DNA of 64,000 bases from Setophaga petechia. Its lineage: Eukaryota > Chordata > Aves > Passeriformes > Parulidae. The stretch spans positions 7,564,001 through 7,628,000 of the forward strand of contig JANCRA010000012.1 in the NCBI GenBank assembly GCA_024362935.1. The letters run 5' to 3'. The notes beneath the pieces are model-generated. The model saw only the letters and a list, made by a program, of their open reading frames with translations. It had not been told where the DNA came from and made no database searches. Positions 14,801 to 26,800 of the stretch are shown in pieces. Made by a program: the position numbers and the translations under genes. Each line of letters starts with the position of its first letter. Positions within the stretch are counted from its first letter, which is position 1.

Positions 14801-17800
14801 ATATCTCATCTACTTATGCAAAAAGAATGCATCAATATAATTTTTGAAAAGAGCAACTAAAACAACAGAAGACAGACTATAAATCTATTATCAAAATAAG
14901 TGGTTGCTTATGCTATTTCTATGACAACCAACGTAAAAGGCTAAAAATTGTTATTACACAGTGGAATTCGGAATACTTAATGGGAACAACAGACATTTTA
15001 TCAGCTTTTTTTAATGTTTTGCTGTATCAGGACCCAAATATCCCCAACTTCATGCAGGTGCCTAAAATAGAGGTATAGTTTTCTCCAGACTCTGCTTGAA
15101 CAAGATGTTTTTATTGTGATGACTCTCCTGCTTCTCTCACCAGCTTAATGCATTTATTTCTATTGAATCATCTGTGGACACAGGCTCACATTTTAATTAG
15201 GTGCTACATTCTGTTTCCTATCTCTAGAGCTATAATGAGCTGCAAGTTAGATGGAGGATAACATAGTCAAGCTGTGGAGAAGTGTTTTGTTAATGGTCAT
15301 GTGTATGCCATGAGTAGCTCATTTAGATAGCACCCTCTCGAGCCTTGTTTAAGCATGAATTTGTTACAGCTAATTAAAATAAACGAGCCCAAGCCATAGA
15401 GCACAGAAGTGGCATAACTCTCCTTTTAATGTTCTTCTGTCAATGATTTTGACAAAATTAAATGGTTGATCAAATTGACTGTTAAATCAGAGAAATGGGA
15501 GACAGGTTGTGTTGGTGGGGAGCAGCCCTGCCCTCACAAGGAGAGCACTCTGGTGAGTGGCCTGCCACCTGTGCCACCAGCATCCCTTCCTGGGGACAAA
15601 TCCCTGCAGCTGGGAGGACTGGGAGGGCACCACTGCTCCCACCACACTGGCAGGCTCTCCCCACGAGGCTGCAAGGATGGCTGCTCATGGGGATGCTTGA
15701 GGCACTACCTTGCCTCTCCATGCAAAACTCAGGCACAAACTATCCCTAAATTTTCCTAGACAAATCCATAGTCACACACAGGTACTAAAGGGTCTGTGTG
15801 GTTTTTTAAAAGTCTATTTGTCCTTTCCTACAAGGAGAAGAAGTAAGAATTTGTATGTAACTCTTGATTTGGTTTTTTGCCAGCAGGAACCCCTCCCTCC
15901 TTTCCATCATCTCCACCTACATGCAGTACTGAATAAAATTATTTTCTTTTAGGAGGGTTATGCATGCAAAACATCCCTGAGAATTAGATCCAGTCCTTGA
16001 CAAATAAAGGCCCTTCTGCAAGAAGCAGTTGCTGTGCAAGAATAGGGATGGACTCTGGAGCTATATTCCTGCCCAAAGGAAAACTGTCAGACAGCTCTGC
16101 TCTGTGCCAAGACAGGAAGGGTCACTGCTCTGAGCAGACCAGAGGGATAAGAAAACCTCAAACTATGCCAGAGGGGAAAAGCTTTTGAAAAGTTTAAATA
16201 TCTGTCCTAAGTCATTGAGCTCTCCCCATGATGTCTGTTCAGAGGACATGAGGCTTTGTAAATTTGTGGTACCCACATTATAGCATGGACATTTCCTATC
16301 ATAAGAGCTCTTAGTGTTACCATGGCATTAAAGTATTACTTCATTAAAGTTTTACTGCAGCTCAGCAAGTCCCCTTCCTGACCAGGAGGGTCACTGGGTG
16401 GTCCAAATGACAACCCTAGGAACAAGCCTTCTGCACCACCATATCTTTACATGATGTGGAGAAACTGGTTTATGACTCATGCATTCCTTCAGGCAACTCT
16501 ACCTCTGCATGGCATTGCCATAACAGTGCCCTGCTCTGTTGGGCACTGTTATGGCCAACAGAGCACCCCTCCATGGATCAGCTCCCTGGGGGCTGCCACC
16601 CCCACCCGCACAGCTCCCCATCAGCCTTGTCTTTCCCTAGACCTCTGCATGCCAGCATAGCTATGCACTAAATATAGCATTAACTATGACATTAAAAGGC
16701 TGGTAATGACTCTCTTTTTTTTCTGAGCATCATTATGTCATCTCCATCTGAAGGAAAGCATGAACAGGTTTTCCCCTGGCACTATTCTCTGCCTTCACTC
16801 CAAGCAGCTTCCTGAGTCCTTGTGCTCTCCAGCACACCATGGTAGCTGTTGTGCTACTTTATGTGTTTGCTCATGTAGTGTTGGCAAGGAGCAAACATTT
16901 AAATGAAAAAAAATAAGCCATTCCTTAAAACCCTGGATACAATAAAAGAAAATGTCATATTTCTCCCACCTTCCCTCCTGCTGGTTTAAAGCAGATAGAA
17001 GGAACAAAACAGGAGGGAGCATAAAATGACATCATGTTTGCAGGAATTTGCGTGGTTCTCCTTCAAGAGTCCTATGAACCATAAAACCACTGTGATGGAC
17101 AACAGAAGGGGTCTTAAAAATGTAAAAACACAGCTGAACACTTGCTCACTGTCAAAAATGCAACCCCTGCTAGAAGTTAGACAAGGTAAAGTCTGTGAGG
17201 ACAAGAACCCTTCTTTTTTGCACAAGAGGTAATAGCTGCAGTCACATCTACTGCTGAAAGTCTTAAGCTGTCTATGTGTCTGTGGTAGGAGCACTCCTGC
17301 CCATGGAAATACAAACCAGCCTCCCCACACATCTGCCTGGCCCATTGTCTTTGAACAGTGAACTGTTGCCTGTCCTAGGAGTCTGACTGATAAAAGCTGC
17401 TCTTTTCTTCCATATACAGTGCACTATACTAAAGAGTAAACCTCTTTTAACCTCTTATTGGGAAAGAAAAGAATGACTCAGATTGAAAAGATCTCTGTAA
17501 AAGTTAACATTTTTGGCCAGCAAGGGAACTAGTCTCACACCAGCAGTGGAGCCACTGGTTATCAGGATGAAGCATAACTGGAGTGGACCAAGGAAGCAGT
17601 ACTAAAAGGAAGGTGAGTAAGCAGATAGATAAAACATCCTGCTCATGTTGAAGTTCATGACTAACATTGTCACAATGTTGAGGGGGATGACTAAAAGGCT
17701 GTACAAGATGGTTTTCAGGAGTGCAATCATCAGTCCTTTGTAATATGAACAGGACATGATGATTTACCTCTCTGAACAATACTCTGTTGAGGTTTATTGG

Positions 17801-20800
17801 AGGCCAATGGCTGCAGTGTGTGCAGTGGCTCAAAGCACTGATTCACCTGCTGTGAGCAACCAGCTGGTGGCACTTCTAAAGGTGGTCTGACAAAACCTCC
17901 AGAACGAGGAGGCTTTGAGACACAGATATGATACATCATTAGGACATGTATCGTGCATTATCTGGACATTCAAAAATAATTTTAAGTTGGGAGAGGTTTG
18001 GTCTTTCTTTTCCTTCCTGTTGCAATGAATCCTGGAGAACTGAGCTCATTATATGAAGTTGCAAACAACTGGTCCACTCAGTCACTTGGAGAAAATGTTC
18101 TCTGTAACATCTGCTTTTCTTGGCCTCCAGACCACCCCATATATCATCTGTGTGCAAATTTAGTTGTAACTTCCCACAGCCATCCAAAGAGGGAGTCTAA
18201 GCCTCCTGGCAAAGCTTGGGCACACCCTTCCAGAGGGCCTGGGCTACCATAGTATGCACAGGCTGCCCAAAAAGTGCTAAAGCACCCTAGGGAGTGAGGA
18301 GTACACACTCTATTTTCAAATGAACCTCAAATAAACTGATTGACTCAACACACTGGAGCTGCTGAGGAGCATCACCTAAGGAGCCCAGATCTCAGATTGC
18401 TAAAAATACTTCCATGACTGCTGGTTTTGGCTGGAGTTAACCTTCATAGCAGCTGGTACGGGGTGATGTTTTGGAATTGCGCTGGAAGCGGTTGATAACT
18501 CAGGGATGTTTCAATTACTGCTGAGCAACTCTTAACAGAGCACAACAGGGCTTTGCTGCTCCTTACACTGCCCCACCAGCAAGGAGGCTGCACAAGCAGC
18601 AGGGAGGGGACACAGCTGGGATAGCTGGCCCCAAGGGATATCCCATACTATATGGCTTCATGCTGAGCATTAGACCTAGCAGGAAGGTTGGCTGGGAGAC
18701 TGCTGTTCAGGGGCTGGAAGGCATCAGTCAGATGGTGGTGAGTAATTGTTGTCATTTGCATCACTTTTCTTTCTTGGGTTTTATTTTTCTCTCTGTTATT
18801 TTCCTTTTAATTACATTATTATTATTATTATTACTACTACTACTACTTTTTTTTTATTCTCTCCATCTTTCAGTCAGGAGTGAGCAAGCAGCTGTGTGGT
18901 GCTTGGCAGCTGGTTGGGGTTAAACCATAACAGTGTTTCATAACAGCTGTATTCTTTATTAGCTGTAACTCTTGGGACACAACTGGAGTGCAGAAGGTCC
19001 ATCAAGACTGAATTTTTGTATGTTTATCTTACTTTAAAGGTGATTTGTCAAGTAGGTGGAGAAAATCAGCAGCAGTAATCAACAGACTTTCCACAAACAT
19101 GAAATTTATAAAAAATAAGAAGTGCAGAGTATATTTACAGTTATTGACACATTTCTGCTCTACTTCTACTGTATTCATTGTCGTGTATTCAGGAAATGTC
19201 TATAACTCACTGGATATACAGTGCTTAATTTTTGCTCTGAAAAACACTTGGTAAGTGATCTATACCTACAATACTTCTTGCCTAGGTAACATAAATCTTA
19301 ATGATTAAAAGACTAAAGTGATGGCTTCTACAAATTAGGAACAAGCCCATTCTATCCATGATGCATACAATTTCCTCCCCTTGCTTCCAGCAAAACTGCA
19401 GTTATGACAATAGCATTATAAATCATTCTAATAGCCTTGCCTATGTAAAACACCTTCGTGGTAAGTGGTGTCTGTGCTAAAAATAAAAAAAGGCAGCTGA
19501 ACCCTATAGCAGCCTTTTTGGAAATTAGGGAAAATCTTGATTAGGTTTTGGTTATTTGTGCAGTATATGCCCAAGTGCAATAGCAAACGAGGTATTCCAA
19601 ATGCTTAATAGAAAGTCGTCCCTATCTGGCTTGCAAAAAAAATGTTCTGCCTTCCATTATTTGTGTGACATCATGAAGGAAAATTAAAGTGGAGAATCAA
19701 ATCAGTAGTCCATCCCTCTGCAGCCTGTCTCCAGCAATGGCCCAGGCCAGATATCACAAAGGAAGGCAGAAGATGTCACTCAGAGCCAGTCTTGCAATAA
19801 TCTGCTTATGGAGGAAGTTTCTGGCTGTTTTCATAGAATTAACTGATGTTGTGAAGCATGGAGACAGAAGTATTTGGGGGTTTTATTTTCATACAGATGA
19901 TTTTTTTATTATGCCTGAATGTGTATCCTGCTAGGCCTCCTGTGCCAGTGCTGCCCTGGGGCAATGAGTCCCACAGAGTAATCACACACTGCAAAACAAG
20001 CATGTGTTTGTTATTTATCACTGTCTTAAAGCACACAGTTCCCAGCCTTTTACTCTCTGTTCTTGAGAAAATCTGTGCTTTCTTGGAGCCTTTATGCTCT
20101 CAGCTGATACTACCTCCTCCAGTGGTTGCTGCTGTCAGTGTGGCAGGAGCAGCAAGGAGAACTGACTGTATGTGCCACAAAACAGCCCACAGGCTCTTTA
20201 GCTTGCTCACCTGCCTTATTACAACACAGGATTTTCTCCCCTGTTTTTACCAGTGTAGGGTCCTGGCCAACGACAGGACAGTTTCTCATAAGAGCTGCAA
20301 GATCAACCAGGATATCTTAAGCAAAGATTTACTAAACTAAAGCCAATCACTTGACAAAACATTTTTCCACTGACCACACCAATTTTGCCAAAACAGTTAT
20401 TTTCCAATCATGATGGGAGTAAAAAGAAGCTCCCTGCAGCCTCTACTGCCCAACAATGATGGCAGTTTGGGAGCTTCTCCTCTGGGACAGGAGATGCATG
20501 CCCTAGTGCCTGTCCCTCATGGCTCAGAACTGTGACTTGCAGCCTTAAATCAGATGCAGGTTTCTCGTTTTCTTGTGCAAAACAGAAAGCACCTGACTTC
20601 TGGATGGGTGCAGAAGCATTGCTGTCTCATCTGATCCCCTTGGCATCTCCCTAGTGAATGTGTCCACACATTCACATGTCTTTACCCCCATGGCTTTGGA
20701 TAGCTACTGGGACAGTAAAGGACCTTCCCTGGCTAGTGGCAAAACAGCAGGAGCATTAGAGAGGGAGAAAAGCAGAGCAGAAGGAGGCAGGATGGGATGG

Positions 20801-23800
20801 GACAGAGAACAGGACAGCAGTGGATGAGAAGGAGAAAAGTAAGAGGGAGTAAGCCAAGAGGCATTGCTGGGAGGACAGAGGGAGGCAGCCCAAGAGCTCC
20901 TGGTCCCAGCAGCCCCCAGCAGTGCTTGGAGCATCTCCCTCCATGACTCTGTCTAATTTTCACCCCATGCAGGCAAAGCAGCAGCTGTCAGCTGATTAGC
21001 TTGGAGCAAGCTTAAAATGTAGCAGGACTTGGCCTTTTATTCTTGCTCCTGGCTCTGCTTGAGGTTTGCAATCAGCTGTTAATGTCTCTCCCGCCACACA
21101 GTTTATTCCTTTCCCCTGTTACTGTGATTACATAGAGCCCTGAGTTTGTCCTGCCCTCCTTGGGTAGCTCAGCCACGTCTCCCTGCATGCAGTGAGTGTG
21201 AGAAATGCCCTTAAAGCACACTCAAAGCCTCCTCTGCCTCTCCCCTGCAGCATTTCTAATGTGGAATGAAATCATTCCTCACAAGGAGGAGGCTTTGTGC
21301 ACAGGAGTGCCAGAGTGGGGATGAGGTTTTCTATCAAGCAGACAGACAGGAGCCTGACACCCCATTGCTTCCCAGCACAAAGCCATGGATGGCAGGACAG
21401 ACTGCAGCCTGGAAAGGAGGGTAGGGAAATACAGGTGTGGGCTTTGAAACAGCAACCCAAACCTACACTGTGCTTCTGCTTGGGACAGGCTGCTTCCTTC
21501 CCAGGTGGATTGTCAGCTGCGCCAGAACATGCTGGGCATCGTGAGGGAATTTAGGCTTTCTTGGGGGATAGGTCATCCAGCAGCATGGCTCTGTTAGCAA
21601 GGGATAAGAAGCATAAGGAAAAGCAGATTTCTGAGGATCTGGAATTGCTTTACTATGGGGAAGTTTTCCTCCAAGAATTTAAAAGGTCCAGGAGAAAACC
21701 CTGATCTGGTTTGTTGCAGACACAAGTTATTATCCACCCACACCTGGGGAGTGCAACTGCAGCACCTGTTGAAGAGGTTTTATTTGCCCACATCGACTGT
21801 TCTGAGCAGTGTTTGTGTGCATATAGAAATCAACAATTGATTCAGCTATTCACTGAGACAGTAAGGCCATGGCTGTTCACATCTTAAAATAGGAGGCCGA
21901 AGTCCCTCCAGGTGTCAGGCACTTGCCTGTTTCTCAGGGACACACAGCCTGCCCTAACCTGGCCTGGGCACAGACACCACCACCTGTGCAGCTTGGTGCC
22001 TGGGTGCCCTGGAGCAGCTGCTCCCACTTCTGGAGGGAACCCAAAGGAAAAGATTTGGTTTTTAGCATTCAAACCTGCCTTTGGGCAGGTTGAACTAACA
22101 TGAAAATCTACTTAACCTGCCAGATGCCACCAGTGCACCCCTGGCAGCCACTGATGGGAGTGTTGTAATGCTGACTGCTGAGGGCTCATCCCTCCCAGTA
22201 AAGTAAATGCAGCCAACCACAGATTTTAGGCCAGGATATGTAACCTGCTTTCCTGTTTTGAAAGATTTCATCTGCACAGCTCTTTTGGTAGCTAAGGAGA
22301 TTGCAAATCCCTCTAAGACAGGCTGTGGAGCTATCTCTGAGCACCTGCATTTCCTCACTCTGACAGGATGGGCAGGCAAACAAATGAAGGGGAAGCATTT
22401 TTGCTCCTCACACAGGGAATAAAACTTAACTAAATATCATTCAGCTGAGAGAGGAATGGCTCCCTGACAGGATCCTTCAGACTACAGTACTGGCTCTGCC
22501 ATTTCACATGAAACCAGAATTCCCAGGAACATACGATTTCCCTTTCTGTACACAAAATCCTGTGTCTCTGCTGGTGACAACAGAGCAGCCTTGTCACTGC
22601 TTGCAGGATAGAAGTCCATTATTTGTGCATTATATTCACCTACAATTTCCTCTTTTTGGGCTTGGCTGGGTTTCAGATGCACTCCCTTACCTGCCTGGAG
22701 GCAGTGCACAATTTCCCACAGGGATGCTGGAGAGCAGAGCATCGCTGCTGATGCTGTGCCAGTGCTGCAAACCAAGGCTGCCCTCTGCCTCCCTGGGCTC
22801 TGCAGCACAGCACAGCTGCACCCACACCTCTGCTCCTGCTGCTGGGCACAGGCCTTGGTGCACGAGGAGATGGAGGGGAATGCAGGAGGCTTCCCCAGGC
22901 CCACAGCAGGGCACTGAATGTGTCCTCCTGGAAACCTGCTCAGTGCGGTTGTGTTCCGCTGCCTGTCACTGGAGCTGTGCCTTTGACAGACCCTGCATCT
23001 GCTCCGTGGCAGTCCCTCCCCTTAGCTGGGACATCTCAAGTTTGATAAACCCAGGCTAAAGCCCTGGGGTCTGGGTGAAGGTGGGGAGGGCTGAACGGGA
23101 CTGGGCCATGAGCCAGGCACTTGTTATGCATTCACCCCTTACATCAGCATTCCAATTAATAAACCTTTACAGGAAGAAGAAGAAAACTGGGCCTTTAACA
23201 AAAGCCCACTGTTTACACAGAGCTGTTAAGTCTAATGAGAAATTGAATTATTTTTGTTATCAGAGTAATGCATAATACATTCACTTAAAATAGCCTGCAT
23301 AAATAAGACTTTACAGAATTGACTGTGACATGTATAAAGAGATGCCATAAGACTGTAGTTCAAAAGGATGGTCAGCTCATTAAAAACCCAGCATGATGGT
23401 TCCATCTGCAGACCATTCTAGAGGCTGTATTGCCTTATTTGCATCACTCATGTTAAGCCATCCTTAAATTGCTCACTGCTGCATTCCCAAAAGCAGCTGG
23501 CAGGAATGCACCTTGATTGGGACTCTCTTTCTAAGCAGCATTATGCACTAGAGATGTGTTGATGGAAGCCAAGGAAAAGGGAAATTATGACACCTGGTGA
23601 CATTTGTTAGTGAAAGGAGCTTTTGCTGAAGTTAAACTTACAGTACTAGCTTGAGAAAACAAATGGTATTTTTGCAGAGGGACAAACTAGAGCCAGAGCC
23701 ATTCAGTGACATCAGTGGAAATTAGAGGCTTCCAGCCTCCACTGCTTTGAGCTTCCTAGACCTTCCTGCTGGAAAGTGTCAGGACATCTGGCGCTTAGTT

Positions 23801-26800
23801 CCTGACACCTCAAATTTCAGAAATCTTAGCTCAGTGCTTTGATGAGTTGAGTTTACCAGCATCCCATGCCATGAAATTGTAGCCTCAGAAGTTTTTTGAC
23901 TTACTGCATAAACTTTTATACATGCACATAGATAATTGTCTGTTACATGGGCACATACCCCATTAATATGAAAGTCCTTCAGGTACAAGGCACAAATCTG
24001 CATTTACACTACATCCTTTGAGCCCTTGTCCCACAGACCCAAGCAACAGGGTGTAAGGAAAGAGTGCTCACCTCAACACACCTAAATCTTGCAAAAAGGA
24101 ATCTGAATCATGTGTAGTACTCACAGCACGGTGCCAGTGCTCTTCCTCTTGATCGTGAAGTGCGTGGAATCATCGGAGAACTCCACCTCATAGTTGGCTT
24201 CTTCAGCGGTGACTCCAGGGCCATCGATCTTCAGTGGGACTTCAAACCGCTGCGCGTTGGGGTCGTAGAGCTAGAGCAAGGCAAGAGGGGGCAGGTCAGC
24301 TCAGTCCTTAGCATGTGTCATTTTGGTTAATGATTCCAACCCCCCAAACACTCACCCTGAACCGGAGTCTGTCCTTGGTTTGGAACTCCACTTCCAAGAC
24401 GATCGGGGAAATGTCATTTCCGAAGAGGGACAAGGCCTGGCGCTTGTTCAGCGTGACTCTGCGGTGCAAACACATGCTGGTGACCACCACGGACCACTGG
24501 CTGAGACCACCCTCGGGCAGGCCAGGGGAACCCAGCTACTCTGTGGCAGCTCTTCCAAAATAAATCATTGACTTACTGAGACAAATAATCCCTGAGGTCA
24601 GTTTAGGCCTTCCCTGATGTTAATGGATAAAACAGAGGCCACCAAAGAAAGGAGACCTCATAGTTTCCTGGAACACAGCTACCAGGGTGGGAGGGACCAC
24701 TCCGTGCCTGCACCTGGTTTCCTCACCGGAGGTGTGGCGAGAGCACAAGCCCCAGTTCTATGGCAACGCACAGGGAAAGGTGTCCCTTTCCTCCTTGGGG
24801 AAGGAAAGTTTTCAGGGCAATGTTTTTGGTGAGAGCGGCCGGGGCGGCAGCGCTCGCCGTGGGGCAGTGCCGGCCTGCAGCGGCCCGGGGAGCCTCACGC
24901 ACTCACTCACCTCCAGCCCTTGTCGGTCTGCACGGCGTTGCCGCTGCGGGCGTAGCCGTAGGGACTGTTCTCCGGGAAGAAGCACCAGGGAGCATTGGGC
25001 ACATCGCTGGAGCACCAGGTGCAGCCCCGGGCCTCGCAGGCCTCCTGGGAAGCGCCGGGCTGCGGGTGGCAGTCAATGCGCTTCTGCACCGCGATGCCGC
25101 CGGGGCACTGCGCGTCCTGCTCCTCGCCCAGGCACCCGCCTAGGGCTGTGGGGGAAAAGCCGTCAGAGCAGCAGGGAACCGCGTTAAAAACCCCACAGCA
25201 CCGCAAACCTCAGTTATTCTTTGTTCTGGATGTGCTTTCTCCCCATCTTAGAGCTGGTACCCATTATCCCTTGGGCTAAGATGACGGCCAAGCAGCTGCC
25301 TGCTCATACCGGAGCAAGAGCAGCGGCCACTTTCTTTTACAAGCCGAGGCACTGGGTCTGCATTATTCTGCACTCAGAGCTGCCTGTGCTCAGCTGAAGC
25401 ACGACTTGCTTGAAATACTCATACAAAGTTAAATAGCAGCGTAATGAAGCTGCTGGTGAGGCGTGAGAGCAACACTGCAGGCTGGCAGAACAGGAGGGAG
25501 TCTTCAATAAGGACTGCTATCAATATTAAAATGTTACATTTTCTGTAAATTATGTTATTCACAGATGTTTTCTATCTATAGAGATACAAATATGTGACAA
25601 GTAGCATGCACTTGTATGATATAAATAGAAAAAGAGTATATGTTTGTATTAGGTTTCTTTTCTGTATTATATGACAACTGTATCTACACAGTATTTGTAG
25701 TTTGTGTTAATATAGGTATGGTTATGAGTAAAGGGAAGATGCCAGCAGTAAAAGAAAAGGCATATATTAGTCATTCACAGAATCATCATGAAAACACCTG
25801 TTAGTAAGGTGCTAAATTTCCCCTTTTTACAGCTGCAAGTCAAGCCCTCTGGTTGAGAGCCTCCGAAGAGCAGGGGGACCACAAGACCAGCTCCCTGCTG
25901 TGCTGACAAACTGCTGTTGGTAAATATTCTCAGAGAGAGCAGGCATGTCACAGGCAGCATACTTATTCTGAAGTTAATTTATGTCATTTTAGTCATTACA
26001 GCAATATTCCAAGATTAAATCTACTTGAATGATAATTGCCCTTTTCTACAAAATGACTAATACCTCTGCTTTTTTTTTTTTTTTTTTTTCATGTGGACTG
26101 TTGTGTGCTTGAAAGCCTAAAATATGATTGCTGATGCAGTCTGGGCTTCTCCACAGAAAGAATTCTACAAGCAAATGTGCACGAGCAGTAATTATGTATA
26201 CTAGGAAAATTTACAGAATGAAATAGTAGATTTTTGCTAGAGAATGCCATCATGCTGCAATGCCAGAGTTGATTTCCAAGTGGGGGATATGAACACAGAA
26301 AAGCAGGAGTGCCACCTGCATTTTTTTTGAGAAAACTCTCATGCCACTTTTAGACAGGAACATCTGACACTCAGGTCTGATGCTCCCAGGCTGCTCAGCA
26401 GAGCTCACTGCTCGCTGCCACAGTGCCTCATTATCATCTTCTGGAGGCTGGAATTAACAGGAATTATCTGGCTGTTAACCTTCACCAGCTGCTGGGCAGG
26501 CAGGACTGGTTTCCACCTCTGTTTGCTGGGGCAGAGAGTGAGGTCCCACAGGCTGACTGCTCTCTGTCCAGCATTCACCCCTCATGATACATCACATAGA
26601 AAAGCTATAAATTCTTATCCTCTTTTTCATCCAAAGCATAATAGGAATATGAGCATCTTTCTGCAATCCTGCAATTATTTCTTCTCGGAGAACAAAATAA
26701 ACAAAACCCATCACATTTAATTTTGGTCTGGATTGTGTTTTCTAGTGAGAGTCAAATGCAGCATTAGTGTTTTCATTGCTGAAATCAAGAAGAATATGAC

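Larger units (their letters stand above)
14614..24124. other. 9.5-kb GH31 intron (exon 4 to exon 5)
   Basis: Contains overlapping inverted repeats at 16517-16565 and a second LTR at 18419-18932. Purine-rich GAGGGA-type sequence lies at 20750-20890. Open frames in the GC-richer blocks (15480-15750, 22480-23060) show no recognisable domain and were not called. Confidence 0.6.

Noticed and set aside
17504..17939. Minus-strand frames suggestive of a retroviral or retroelement fragment near the second LTR
   Set aside because: No reverse transcriptase, protease, integrase or zinc-knuckle motif is visible; composition alone is not evidence.
22508..23059. 183-codon plus-strand frame
   Set aside because: Low-complexity Cys/Ser/Pro content and an opposing long frame on the other strand; no family resemblance.
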